64,000 bases of DNA from FEN-1297 sp963834015 (lineage in GTDB: Bacteria; Bacteroidota; Ignavibacteria; Ignavibacteriales; Ignavibacteriaceae): contig CAWIAG010000004.1 of the NCBI GenBank assembly GCA_963834015.1, positions 310,001-374,000 on the forward strand, given 5' to 3'. The position numbers were made by a program, and so were the translations under genes. Shown here piece by piece: positions 45,215 to 54,559 of this stretch. Position 1 is the first letter of the stretch; every line of letters begins with the position of its first letter. Under the pieces are notes generated by a model, which was given only the letters and a program-made list of their open reading frames with translations, had not been told where the DNA came from and searched no databases.

Positions 45215-45238
45215 AAAGCCTGCAACATTGCAGGCTTT
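45215..45238 (-). terminator. Rho-independent terminator after the HU gene
   Basis: Nine-bp stem AAAGCCTGC (45215-45223) with GCAGGCTTT (45230-45238); on the minus strand it is followed by GTTTTTAATC. It lies about 20 bases beyond the HU stop codon. Confidence 0.9.
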
Positions 45239-45258
45239 ACCAGTAAAGATTAAAACTA

Positions 45259-45546
45259 TTACTTTGCCATTATAGCGTCTTTAGCTGCTTTTGCTAATCT
45301 GAATTTAAGTACTTTCTTTGCAGGAATAACCATCGTTGCGCCGGTGGCAGGGTTTCTTCCCATTCTCTTTTTCCTGTTTACTACTACTAGTTTTCCCAAA
45401 CCCGGAATCACAAAAGATTTCTTAGCCTCTTTGTGAGCTAATGATACCAGTTCATCCAAAAATTCTCCTGCAAGTTTTTTGGTGGTTCCGGTTTTTTTTG
45501 AAAGGTGATCCAGAATTTGTGCCTTCGTCATAGATTTAACTGCCAT
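45259..45546 (-). CDS. HU-family DNA-binding protein
   Basis: 95 residues, typical HU size. The beta-arm signature GRNPATGATMVIPAKKVLKFR lies at about 64-84; the N-terminal helices read MTKAQILDHLSKKTGTTKKLAGEFLDEL. HU dimers bend and compact DNA non-specifically. Monocistronic, ended by its own terminator. Confidence 0.97.
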   Translation of the reverse strand: MAVKSMTKAQILDHLSKKTGTTKKLAGEFLDELVSLAHKEAKKSFVIPGLGKLVVVNRKKRMGRNPATGATMVIPAKKVLKFRLAKAAKDAIMAK

Positions 45547-45749
45547 AGCGTTTTCCTTTTTTTATTAAAAGATTAGTTATTTCAGCCGTCAAATTATAAA
45601 TATTTACTCTCAAATGAAATATTTATCTTAAATTTTCTAAAACATTTAAAATCCCTTGCGCACTCTGTTATAGCGGTCAAAATGATATTTTGTAGCTTGT
45701 TTTTTATTTAATTATTTTCAGTACATGTCTATAAAAATTAATACTGCAC

Positions 45750-47699
45750 TTGATTAACAGGATCAGATTTCTGCCGCCCTTATTGTTTTTCTTCTGTGCC
45801 GTTGCTTTTTCACAACCGGTTGATTCCCTAAAAACACATCACAGATTGCTTTTACCGGATACATCAAAGGTAACTAAAAAAGATTCTTTAATAATTACAG
45901 ATTCTCTTAAGGCTAAATCAAAGTCAAAACCGGATACTTTGATTTCGATCTATCAAAAACCACTGGATGCACAAAGTTATTTTATTAATAGAAACGAAAT
46001 CGATTTTATGGATTACAGGTACGCCGGTGATTTGCTGAAATCTTTCAGTCTCAATCACCTTAATGATTATGGAAGCATCGGACAGCCGGATGAAACATAT
46101 TTATACGGTGTCGGTAATTACGGGATCAGCGTATCGGAAGACGGCATCATGCAGAATAACAGGCTCCAAAATATTTTTGATTTTAATAATATACAGACTG
46201 AGGATATTGATTCTATCGAAGTTGCCCCGCTTCCGCGCGGATTTTTGTATGGCCCTTTTAATAACCCCGTATCGGTGAACTTTATTTCAAGAGACTTTGT
46301 GCCTTCAAAACCATATACAAGAATTAAGTACTATCAGGGCCCTAACGGCGAAGCTATGATTGACGGAATATTTAATCAGCGGGTGTTTAATAAATTTGAT
46401 TTTTTCTTTGATTTTACGAATAGAAAGTTCGATTCATTATACGCTAATTCTTCTTTCAGTTCGTGGCAGTTAAAATTTAAGTTAAAGTATTATCTGAACA
46501 ACAAGATAAATTTGCAGGGTTCATATGGGTTTGAAAATTCCACCGTCGGGTTGAACGGGGGCGTCAATGTAGATACCTTAATTAAATCCGGGGCAAATGT
46601 AGACAATACTCTTTATAATAATTTTTTAGCCCCGGTTAATTTTAATACAAGCGATCAAAGCTATAAATTTCATTATTTCAATTTAAAATTGCTTAGCACT
46701 TATTTTGATAATTCAACTACGGATCTGAATATCTATTATAAATTTGAGTATACAGAACTCAACCAGTATAATGATAGCTTGTTGTATAAAACTGTGAATA
46801 AAAACAAGATTTACGGAGTATCCTTAAAAAATGATTACAAAAAAGATTTATTCGATTTTCAACTTAATGGACTGTATGAAGTCTCAAACCTAAAATATTA
46901 TTCCCTGAATGATGCCGCATATAATTATTACCCGGTGAACTATAATTACTTTTCCGCATCTGCCGTAGCATCATTGCATTTAATGGATAGCAGCCTTGTG
47001 CCGTCATTGTTTTATAAGTATTCTGATGAATCCGGGAATAATTATTTGCCCGGATCAAACGGCGGTTTTAGCGGCATAGGCGCTGATATTTCTTATACAG
47101 CTTCGGATTTGCTGAAGTTATATCTTGGTTATTCAAACTTCAAAACCGGTGCGCAGTTAAATTATAGTCAGAGTTTTGAGGCGGGTATCACTTCTACACT
47201 CAACAATTTGTTTGTTAATTTAGATTTATTTAAACGGAAAGATCTCCATCTGGATACTCTTTACTCATTCCTGAATTATAATAATCAGATAAACCCGGAT
47301 TTAACAGGCATTGGTGCAAATATTAATTATTTGTCCTGGAAAATTCTTTTGGAAACTAAGTCGTCTTATTACACTACCGGTAACAGCCCGGAATTATTAT
47401 ATCTTTTTCCTAAGGTAAGTTTTACCGGCGGTTTGTATTATAAAAATATTTTATTTAATAATAATCTTAATCTGAAGACGGGTCTTGTTTATTCTTTTAT
47501 GGGAAAACGGAACTCGTCTGTTGGTGAGATAAATTCAAATTGGAAGTTGGATATGACCGTAGCGGGTGAAGTACAAAAAGTTGCTATGGTCTATTTTACA
47601 TGGGAAAATATTTTTAATAATCAGTACTATATCATTCCTTATTATCCCATGTTCCCAAGAGGCATCAGGTTCGGTATTTCCTGGGAATTATTTAATTAA
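45750..47699 (+). CDS. TonB-dependent-receptor-like outer membrane protein
   Basis: 649 residues from a TTG start that gives a proper signal peptide (MINRIRFLPPLLFFFCAVAFSQ). A plug-like segment follows at about 75-180, with EDIDSIEVAPLPRGFLYGPFNNPVSVNFISRDF, the usual TonB plug pattern. The rest is a long run of alternating aromatic/polar beta strands ending in the barrel-closing GIRFGISWELFN. It lacks a carboxypeptidase-like extension and is shorter than most TonB receptors. No TonB box was identified with confidence. The substrate is unknown and there is no partner gene. Confidence 0.8.
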   Translation: MINRIRFLPPLLFFFCAVAFSQPVDSLKTHHRLLLPDTSKVTKKDSLIITDSLKAKSKSKPDTLISIYQKPLDAQSYFINRNEIDFMDYRYAGDLLKSFSLNHLNDYGSIGQPDETYLYGVGNYGISVSEDGIMQNNRLQNIFDFNNIQTEDIDSIEVAPLPRGFLYGPFNNPVSVNFISRDFVPSKPYTRIKYYQGPNGEAMIDGIFNQRVFNKFDFFFDFTNRKFDSLYANSSFSSWQLKFKLKYYLNNKINLQGSYGFENSTVGLNGGVNVDTLIKSGANVDNTLYNNFLAPVNFNTSDQSYKFHYFNLKLLSTYFDNSTTDLNIYYKFEYTELNQYNDSLLYKTVNKNKIYGVSLKNDYKKDLFDFQLNGLYEVSNLKYYSLNDAAYNYYPVNYNYFSASAVASLHLMDSSLVPSLFYKYSDESGNNYLPGSNGGFSGIGADISYTASDLLKLYLGYSNFKTGAQLNYSQSFEAGITSTLNNLFVNLDLFKRKDLHLDTLYSFLNYNNQINPDLTGIGANINYLSWKILLETKSSYYTTGNSPELLYLFPKVSFTGGLYYKNILFNNNLNLKTGLVYSFMGKRNSSVGEINSNWKLDMTVAGEVQKVAMVYFTWENIFNNQYYIIPYYPMFPRGIRFGISWELFN

Positions 47700-47708
47700 T
47701 TTTCCTGA

Positions 47709-48428
47709 TTATAGGCTTAGCATTTCTTTAAATTTAATTGCCTGCCTTCTTGATACTTCCACCTTGTTCCCGCCTTTTAATTTTACAAGCAGCCCGCCGT
47801 TAAGCCAGGGTTCTATGTTTTCAATCCATTTAAGATTTACTATGTGCTTCCTGTTGGCTCTGAAAAATGTCTTGCTGTCCAGCCGTTCATCAAGATAATT
47901 CAACGTTCTTAGTATTAACGGTTTGTTATCATCAAAATACAACCTTACATAGTTTCCTTCCGATTCAAAAAGGCGTACGTTAACCAGCTTTACAAACCAA
48001 CATCTGTCGCCGTCTTTTACAAATACCTGATCGGACTCCTTCAATACAGGGGATTCGGATTCCTGGATAACAGCTTTTCTGTTCTTCTCGATTATTTTTT
48101 TTATCGTATCTTCAAGGCGCTTCGGCTCTATTGGCTTAAGAAGGTAATCCATTGCATTATATTCAAACGCTTTTAATGCATATTCATCATATGCAGTTGT
48201 AAAGACAACGATGGGAACACTGTCAAGTTCTTCAAGCAGTTCAAAGCCGTTTTTACCGGGCATTTGAATGTCCAGGAAAATAAGTTCCGGGTTTAACTCC
48301 GAAATTTTATTTAATGCATCCTCCACATTAACTGCTTCTCCCACAATATTAATATCTTTAAATGGGGTTAATAATCTTCGTAATTCAACCCGCGCTAACC
48401 GTTCATCATCAATTATTAAAGCTTTCAT
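47709..48428 (-). CDS. LytTR-family response regulator (second pair)
   Basis: 239 residues. Receiver domain with acidic IDDE at 6-9, Asp53 in IFLDIQMPGKNG and Lys in YLLKPIEPKRL. The LytTR DNA-binding domain (about 140-239) contains FFRANRKHIVNLKWI. It overlaps the kinase gene upstream by 20 bases, so both are made together. It is a separate pair from the one at 3-5 kb. Confidence 0.93.
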   Translation of the reverse strand: MKALIIDDERLARVELRRLLTPFKDINIVGEAVNVEDALNKISELNPELIFLDIQMPGKNGFELLEELDSVPIVVFTTAYDEYALKAFEYNAMDYLLKPIEPKRLEDTIKKIIEKNRKAVIQESESPVLKESDQVFVKDGDRCWFVKLVNVRLFESEGNYVRLYFDDNKPLILRTLNYLDERLDSKTFFRANRKHIVNLKWIENIEPWLNGGLLVKLKGGNKVEVSRRQAIKFKEMLSL

Positions 48429-49557
48429 TTTTTATACCTCCGGTTGGAATGACTAATTTCGCCAGAACTTCATTTTTTGATTCATTATTAATTGTGAATG
48501 ATGCTTTTTCCCCATAAAGAAGATGTAAACGGTGCTTGGTATTGCTTATGCCGAACCCGGTCGCATTCTGGATCGCACCGTTATTTATTTGTCCGCTGTT
48601 CCTGATCAGAATATTTAGTGAGGATTCAATAAGTTCAATTTTAATATTTATGCAGCCCCCTTCAGTTCTTTTCGAGATACCATGTTTAATTCCGTTTTCT
48701 ACCAGCGTCTGAATCATCATTGGCGGTATCTCAAAGCTTACGGCCTTTGGGTCGATATCTACCGTATACTTGAGGCGTTCTTCAAATCTTACCGATTCTA
48801 AAGCAAGGTAGTCGGCAACAGCCTGCATCTCTTCGCCAAGTGAAACGGTTTCTATCCTCTCCATTTTCAAAGAATATCTGAGAATATTGGAAAGTTTTGT
48901 TACCGCAGTTTGTGCGTTCTTGGGATCCAAATCAATTAATGCCCTTATGCTGTTTAATGCGTTAAACATAAAATGAGGGTTAAGCTGTGACTTAAGAGTT
49001 TTCAATTCAAAATCTTTAACAGCGGCTTCCCAGATTAAGGATTCTATTTGAACTTGCTTATAGTTTTCAAAATAATGTACAGCAAAGTAAATCAGCGTCC
49101 ATAAAAGAATTGTGCTCGTCAGCCGGAAAGCATCCGCAAAAAATAACGGTGTTCTAAAATTTAAAAAACGGTAATTATTAATTCCAGAATTAACAATGTA
49201 AAAGATAAAAGCCATTATCATCCCTATTAGTATATTCGTTATAAGAATGCGGGGCACCACATTTTTTAGCGGCAGGTTAAGCCAATTTTTTTTCTTAATA
49301 ATGACTTTAAAAATATGCGTAAGACAAATACCGGTAAAGGATTGGTATAATATTCCGATAGTGTGCTGGAGTGAAAAATAATTAAAAGTAATACTGAAAA
49401 AAATATTTACAACCAGGTAAATCGACCAGCCGCACAACTGGCACACCCAATACGCTTTTTTTCTGTTCATTCGGTTGATGATTCCTGCTGGTTCAGGGGT
49501 ATCCGGATAATTTGTAACGGCGCCACTGTTTTCCAATTGAAATTTTTTATTTGTCAT
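48409..49557 (-). CDS. LytS/YehU-type membrane sensor histidine kinase (second pair)
   Basis: 382 residues. A cytosolic N-terminus of ~35 residues leads to about four membrane helices (roughly 40-62, 68-88, 104-125 and 143-162). The His_kinase domain has His195 in SQLNPHFMFNALNSIR; the HATPase N box is QTLVENGIKHG and the G box TGFGISNTKHRL. No periplasmic domain. It overlaps its response regulator gene by 20 bases. Confidence 0.93.
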   Translation of the reverse strand: MTNKKFQLENSGAVTNYPDTPEPAGIINRMNRKKAYWVCQLCGWSIYLVVNIFFSITFNYFSLQHTIGILYQSFTGICLTHIFKVIIKKKNWLNLPLKNVVPRILITNILIGMIMAFIFYIVNSGINNYRFLNFRTPLFFADAFRLTSTILLWTLIYFAVHYFENYKQVQIESLIWEAAVKDFELKTLKSQLNPHFMFNALNSIRALIDLDPKNAQTAVTKLSNILRYSLKMERIETVSLGEEMQAVADYLALESVRFEERLKYTVDIDPKAVSFEIPPMMIQTLVENGIKHGISKRTEGGCINIKIELIESSLNILIRNSGQINNGAIQNATGFGISNTKHRLHLLYGEKASFTINNESKNEVLAKLVIPTGGIKNESFNN

Positions 49558-49633
49558 TAAATATAATCGTATCTTGTGTAAAAGAAAATCATCTGATTCA
49601 ATATTTCCAGGGCATCAATATCCTTTAAAAATT

Positions 49634-49664
49634 CAATTCCCCCTTTTAAGTTAAGGGGGAATTG
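49634..49664. other. Hairpin in the rseP-kinase gap
   Basis: Perfect 12-bp stem CAATTCCCCCTT (49634-49645) with AAGGGGGAATTG (49653-49664), loop TTAAGTT. On the minus strand it is followed by AATTTTT, so it could act as a terminator for read-through from rseP. The rest of the 49558-49923 gap shows nothing coding. Confidence 0.5.
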
Positions 49665-49878
49665 TTGAGAGAGTGAGTTTATCAGCCTGCTACTATGGCC
49701 TTTATTCTCTATTCGATGTGTAAAAATAAATCTATATTTATCTTAGAAAACAAATAATAGTATCAATGGATTGTTGAAATGATGGACGGATGAAATTCAT
49801 TATAACCTCTATAAGATTTTTCTGTCCGTATTAATTGGAATGAAGTAAATCGGAAAAGAAATTTCATTATATGCTTTT

Positions 49879-49914
49879 ATGATTCCCGGTATTATTAAAA
49901 ATACCGGGAATCAT
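49879..49914 (-). terminator. Hairpin after rseP
   Basis: A 15-bp stem, ATGATTCCCGGTATT (49879-49893) with its exact complement (49900-49914), and a six-base loop, ten bases after the rseP stop codon. It lacks a T tail in the minus direction, so termination may be weak or it may protect the 3' end. Confidence 0.6.
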
Positions 49915-49923
49915 TTGTCATAG

Positions 49924-51285
49924 TTATAAATTACTGATATCGTTATAGATTATAAAGGCCATTAACAAAAGCAGTATTACAAATCCTGCATTTTGAATTG
50001 CAACTTTAACTTTTATAGGTATTTCCCTTCTTGCAATTCCCTCAATTATTATAATTAATAAATGCCCGCCGTCTAAAACGGGGAACGGTAAAATATTAAT
50101 TATGGCTAAGCTTAAACTTAATAAGGCAAGGAATCTTAAAAAGTATGATATGCCGTAATCTGCTGATTGTGCAGCAAACTTGGCAATTTTAACAGGTCCG
50201 GCAAACGCCTTCCCGAAAGCAATTTTCCCCTTGATTACATTACCGGCCATTTGATATGTTAACCCGGTAATTTTTATCATATCCTTCGCGCCGTAATAAA
50301 ATGATTCAAAGAATCCGAAGCTTTCGCGAACAACCTGCCCTGTGAATATTTCACTTAGCCCAACGCCGATCATTCCGTTTGAACCTGGGGTCACGGTTAG
50401 GTTAAGAGTATCTTTATCTCTTAAAACTGTTATCGGCAGCGGTGTACCTTTATGGCTGGTAATTATTTTTGTCGTCTGCCGGGCGTTTAATAAAGGTATC
50501 CGGTTAAGTGATAGTAAAATATCGCCTGTTTTTATACCTGCCTGTTCTGCGGGTGATTTTGATAATACTTCAGTTATACCCGGCCTTGTGCCTGCCGGCA
50601 TTAAAAATTGTTCGCCGTTTTCATCGGATGGAATTCGTGATCTCGGCGCTTTAATAGTTTTAATTGATCCGGCTCTGAGGAGTTCAATATTTAAATTTTG
50701 TCCGATTGAATTAATTAAAATATCTGTCTGGACATCTTCCCAATTATTTACAATTTTACCATTTATGGAAAGAAGTTTATCGTTGGTTGCGAAACCGAGT
50801 GAATCTGCAATGCTGTTCGGTTCAACATATCCGATTGAGGTTGTTTTTGTGTATTCTTTCCCGTGAAAAAAGTTGAAACTCCAGAATACTATCATTGCTA
50901 ATAGTAAATTCATAAATACACCGGCAGAGATTACTATAATCTTCTGCCAGGTCGGCCTTGCCCGGAATTCATATGGCTGGGGTTCTTTATCGGCAAATTC
51001 AGTATCAAAACTTTCATCAACCATTCCTGCTATTTTTACGTATCCGCCCAAAGGCAGAAGGCTTAACCGGTAGTCTGTATTGCCCTTACCGTCAAAATCT
51101 TCAGGTAAATCTCCAAATGTAAAACCGGTTAATTTATTCCATCCGAATAAACGCTTCCCGAATCCGATAGCAAATGTATCTGCGCGCATACCGCATAATT
51201 TAGCAGCGGCAAAATGGCCGAATTCATGAACAAGAACAAGTATAACTATTGTTATAATAAAATAAAGAATATAGTTTAAAAACAT
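49924..51285 (-). CDS. rseP: RseP-type site-2 intramembrane metalloprotease
   Basis: 453 residues. The zinc site HEFGHFAAAK lies in the first membrane helix (about residue 20), and the second zinc-site segment NILPFPVLDGGHLL is near the C-terminus. Two PDZ domains lie between them (about 150-225 and 235-310, the latter with SPAEQAGIKTGDILLSLN). It cleaves membrane anti-sigma factors and signal-peptide remnants in the inner membrane; the RskA-like anti-sigma factor at 25-26 kb is a possible but unproven client. It is probably cotranscribed with dxr 76 bases upstream. Confidence 0.95.
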   Translation of the reverse strand: MFLNYILYFIITIVILVLVHEFGHFAAAKLCGMRADTFAIGFGKRLFGWNKLTGFTFGDLPEDFDGKGNTDYRLSLLPLGGYVKIAGMVDESFDTEFADKEPQPYEFRARPTWQKIIVISAGVFMNLLLAMIVFWSFNFFHGKEYTKTTSIGYVEPNSIADSLGFATNDKLLSINGKIVNNWEDVQTDILINSIGQNLNIELLRAGSIKTIKAPRSRIPSDENGEQFLMPAGTRPGITEVLSKSPAEQAGIKTGDILLSLNRIPLLNARQTTKIITSHKGTPLPITVLRDKDTLNLTVTPGSNGMIGVGLSEIFTGQVVRESFGFFESFYYGAKDMIKITGLTYQMAGNVIKGKIAFGKAFAGPVKIAKFAAQSADYGISYFLRFLALLSLSLAIINILPFPVLDGGHLLIIIIEGIARREIPIKVKVAIQNAGFVILLLLMAFIIYNDISNL

Positions 51286-51361
51286 TAACTGAAATGCTCC
51301 TTCTTACATATAATACTGTTAAAATTACAAGCTGCTTAAATAGTCTACATTTAAAAATAAC

Positions 51362-52525
51362 TTAACTCAATGCCATAACAAATTCTCTGGTCTCCTTATC
51401 ACATTCAAATAGTGCCTCTATATCGTTCGGCCTATGATTTTCTATCTTTTCCAGAGCTTTAGTAATCAACTGCGGAATATGAGTAAATCTGATTTTCCCG
51501 TTAAGAAATTTATTAACCGCAATTTCATTTGCCGCATTCATTACGCATGGAGCAGTACCCCCGGCAGTTAGGGCACTATATGCGATTTTAAGGCATTCAA
51601 ATTTCTCAATATCCGGTGAATAAAAAGTTAAATTTGCTGTCTGTGCAAGGTTTAATCTTGTAAAATTATTTTTAAGCCTGTCCGGGTAAATTAATGCATA
51701 TTGTATTGGTAGTTTCATGTCCGGCAAACCTAGTTGGGCCTTAATTGAACCGTCAATGTATTGAACCATGGAATGAATAATAGACTGTGGATGTATAATA
51801 ACTTCAATTTTTTCTTTTTCTACTCCGAACAGCCAGTATGCCTCAATAATTTCAAGCCCTTTGTTCATCATCGATGCGGAATCAATCGTTATTTTATCGC
51901 CCATTTTCCAATTTGGGTGATTTAAGGCTTCTTTTACCGTAACATTTGCAAGTGAGGCTTTGCTTTTATTTAAAAAAGGTCCACCGGAAGCAGTTAATAT
52001 AATTTTTTCAATATTATCTTTTTTCTCGCCTTCAAGGCATTGAAATATTGCACTGTGTTCGGAATCTATAGGGATAAGTTTAGCATTATACCGGCTGCAT
52101 AAATTTGTTATAAGCTCTCCTGCAACAACAAGCGTTTCTTTATTTGCTAATGCTATAATTTTGCCCCTTTTTATAGCTTCAAGCGTAGGTGCTAACCCGC
52201 AAAAACCTACCATAGCGCCCACAAATATATCATAATCCAGTCTCGCCGCTGCTTCAATTAATCCCTGCTCGCCTACCAGTACTTCGCATTTCCCGGCTAT
52301 TCTATTCTTGAGAGCCATTCCAGGTTTCTCATCTTTTACTACTACTGTGCCCGGATGAAATTCATTAATTTGAGTTTCAAGAAGATCTATCTTTGTATTA
52401 ACTGTTAGAGCGGTAATTTGAAAAGTATCAGGGAAGTTTCTGATCACATTTAAAGTGTTGATGCCTATAGAGCCTGTAGAGCCTAGAATTAATACTTTTT
52501 TCATATTCTGTTTGATGTCAAACAT
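51362..52525 (-). CDS. dxr: 1-deoxy-D-xylulose 5-phosphate reductoisomerase
   Basis: 387 residues as opened; a start at the second Met (52504, MKKVLILGSTGSIG) is more likely because the family begins with the NADPH-binding GSTGSIG just there. Other signatures are ALANKETLVVAGEL, the metal and substrate motif IDSEHSAIFQCL, SGGPF and KMGDKITIDSASMMNKGLE. It catalyses the second step of the MEP isoprenoid pathway. It is followed by rseP in the same direction, a pairing common in bacteria. Confidence 0.96.
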   Translation of the reverse strand: MFDIKQNMKKVLILGSTGSIGINTLNVIRNFPDTFQITALTVNTKIDLLETQINEFHPGTVVVKDEKPGMALKNRIAGKCEVLVGEQGLIEAAARLDYDIFVGAMVGFCGLAPTLEAIKRGKIIALANKETLVVAGELITNLCSRYNAKLIPIDSEHSAIFQCLEGEKKDNIEKIILTASGGPFLNKSKASLANVTVKEALNHPNWKMGDKITIDSASMMNKGLEIIEAYWLFGVEKEKIEVIIHPQSIIHSMVQYIDGSIKAQLGLPDMKLPIQYALIYPDRLKNNFTRLNLAQTANLTFYSPDIEKFECLKIAYSALTAGGTAPCVMNAANEIAVNKFLNGKIRFTHIPQLITKALEKIENHRPNDIEALFECDKETREFVMALS

Positions 52526-52710
52526 TAAAATTACATAAGAAAGCAGTTTTAATCAATGTAAAACGACACATACTACTCGCAGCCCAATTATCATTAAGTG
52601 AGGCTCACTTTCAAAGTGAGTCTAACATTTTTTGTTCTTAAATTATTGCATTTTGCTCTCAGCACAATTTCCTGCCTTGAAGCCATATTAGTTTTTACTA
52701 TCTTTGAAAT

Positions 52711-54042
52711 ATGTTGAAGAAAGTTTTTTTACTGATAATTGCTGTTTCAGGCATTTCCTTTGCACAAATGGACGCAGGTAATAGATTTATCCTTTCTCAA
52801 AATTATATGCAGGCTGGTCAGCTTGAAAAAGCCAAACCGGTTTTGGAGGAACTTTATAAAGGTCAGCCGGGTAATTATGAATATTTCCAGGCATTGAATA
52901 CTGTTTATACCCAATTGAAAGATTACGACGCCTCAATAGTCTTAATTGAGGACCGTATGAATAATTCAAACCAGGATATAAATCTGTATGGCATGCTCGG
53001 AACAACATATTACTTAAAAGGTAACGAGCGAAAAGCTTTTGCAGTTTGGGACAGTGCTCTTGCAAAATTTTCCGATAGTGAAGCCGTGTGCAGGATAATT
53101 GCTAATTATGCAATACAGATGAGAACATTTGAACAGGCTATTAAGTATTTAAAAAAAGGGCAGGATATTTCAGAGAATCCCATATATTTCGCATTTGATC
53201 TGGCCAACCTTTATTCTGTTACAATGCAGTACAAAGATGCTGCTGAAGAGTATTGTTTCATTTTGTCTCGTAACGCCGACCAGCTTGATATAGTGGAAAA
53301 TAAAATATTAAGTTATACTTCAAAACCGGGTGCACTGCAAAATTCCATCCCTGTAGTAGAGAAATATGCGGATGGAACTAAGATAAATTTTAAATTTCTG
53401 CTTGCCCGGCTGTATGTGCAAAATAAATCGTATGACAAAGCTTTTAATCTTTATAAAGACATTGATCAATTACAGAAGTCACAGGGAGGGCAGTTATTAA
53501 ATTTTGCACAGTTAATATCCGGAGACAAAATCTTTAAAACCGCTTCCGGGGTTTATGAATATATAATTAATAATTTCCCCGGGTCGCCATTTGTTTCTGT
53601 CGCAAAACTGGGTTATGCAAAAACTCTTGAATCACTTCTTGAGGAAGAAAATAAGTTTGCTGTTTCCTCTTGGGAACCATTCTGTAAAACCGTTATTCAA
53701 AAATCACCAGATGAAGAAAAAATAATTTCGGTATATCTTGACATAATTAAAATTTATCCCCGAACTGAAACCGCAGCCGAAGCTTTGTTAAGGCTGGGTG
53801 ATATCATGCTCGGGCAGAATGAACTAACCGAAGCTGAAAAATATTTCCGGAATTTAATTGATAACTTTCCGCTCTCACAGTATGCAGTTGATGCTTATAT
53901 CAATTTAGCTAAGGTTATGGTTTTAAAAGGGGATCTGGATGGCAGCCGCATCTATTTATTCCGGAATTATTGCCAACAACAGGTATTCAGTCGAAAAAAA
54001 GAATTTTACCACATACAGGCTGGCCCGCATATATTTTTATAA
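52711..54042 (+). CDS. Exported TPR protein, main part (gene split by frameshift)
   Basis: 443 residues. A signal peptide covers about 1-18. Then TPR units follow: YMQAGQLEKAKPVLEELYKG, YYLKGNERKAFAVWDSAL, MRTFEQAIKYLKKG, then YCFILSRNA and LGDIMLGQNELTEAEKYFRNLIDNFPLS. Family-like sequence ends at KGDLDG (about residue 411); the last ~32 residues read in the wrong frame. Removing one G at 53941-53942 would join it to the 53939-54559 frame. The whole gene would encode about 615 residues, a periplasmic protein-interaction scaffold. Confidence 0.78.
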   Translation: MLKKVFLLIIAVSGISFAQMDAGNRFILSQNYMQAGQLEKAKPVLEELYKGQPGNYEYFQALNTVYTQLKDYDASIVLIEDRMNNSNQDINLYGMLGTTYYLKGNERKAFAVWDSALAKFSDSEAVCRIIANYAIQMRTFEQAIKYLKKGQDISENPIYFAFDLANLYSVTMQYKDAAEEYCFILSRNADQLDIVENKILSYTSKPGALQNSIPVVEKYADGTKINFKFLLARLYVQNKSYDKAFNLYKDIDQLQKSQGGQLLNFAQLISGDKIFKTASGVYEYIINNFPGSPFVSVAKLGYAKTLESLLEEENKFAVSSWEPFCKTVIQKSPDEEKIISVYLDIIKIYPRTETAAEALLRLGDIMLGQNELTEAEKYFRNLIDNFPLSQYAVDAYINLAKVMVLKGDLDGSRIYLFRNYCQQQVFSRKKEFYHIQAGPHIFL

Positions 54043-54559
54043 AGGTAACTTTGAAAAAACCAGGGAATATTTAAACGCTATTCTTGAAAATCTCGGCAAT
54101 AATTCTGCTAATGATGCTTTATCACTCTCTCTCTTAATGAACACTTCAGCAAATGATTCGTCTAACCTTGTGATATTTGCACAGGCCGAGTTTTTGGCGG
54201 AACAGGGTAAATTCGAGGAAGCTGCTAGAAAATATAATTCCGTAGCTATGGAACCGCAAAAACTAATGCTTCAAAATTTAGCTGATTTAAGGATTGCTGA
54301 GATGGAAATTGCTGATAATAAAATTGACACGGCCGCCGCAAAGCTGAATTTGATTGCAAATGATGTAAATAATAACATTTTTGCAGATAAAGCATTATAT
54401 TTACAAGGAAAAATTTTCCAGTATGAGCTCGGGAATAAACAAAAAGCCATTGAAACTTATGAAAATTTACTTGCTAAATTCCCTAACTCATTATATCTTG
54501 ATGATGCAAGAGCTGAAATAATTAAATTAAGAGATAAAACTGTCGATAATGTAGAGTAA
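53939..54559 (+). CDS. TPR protein, C-terminal part (gene split by frameshift)
   Basis: 206 residues that continue the TPR array of the previous frame (AASIYSGIIANNRYS, YFYKGNFEKTREYLNAIL, AEQGKFEEAARKYNSV, QAIETYENLLAKFPNS-like KAIETYENLLAKFPNS). It lacks a signal peptide of its own and the ATG at 53939 has no ribosome site, so it is the C-terminus of the upstream gene. Its stop overlaps the clpX start (TAATG), so it is translationally linked to clpX. Confidence 0.75.
   Translation: MAAASIYSGIIANNRYSVEKKNFTTYRLARIYFYKGNFEKTREYLNAILENLGNNSANDALSLSLLMNTSANDSSNLVIFAQAEFLAEQGKFEEAARKYNSVAMEPQKLMLQNLADLRIAEMEIADNKIDTAAAKLNLIANDVNNNIFADKALYLQGKIFQYELGNKQKAIETYENLLAKFPNSLYLDDARAEIIKLRDKTVDNVE

Noticed and set aside
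52600..52640. Hairpin GGCTCACTTT/AAAGTGAGTC with T run in the dxr-TPR gap as a terminator
   Set aside because: The flanking genes are divergent, so no transcript should end there; it may be a regulatory or repeat remnant but I see no support.
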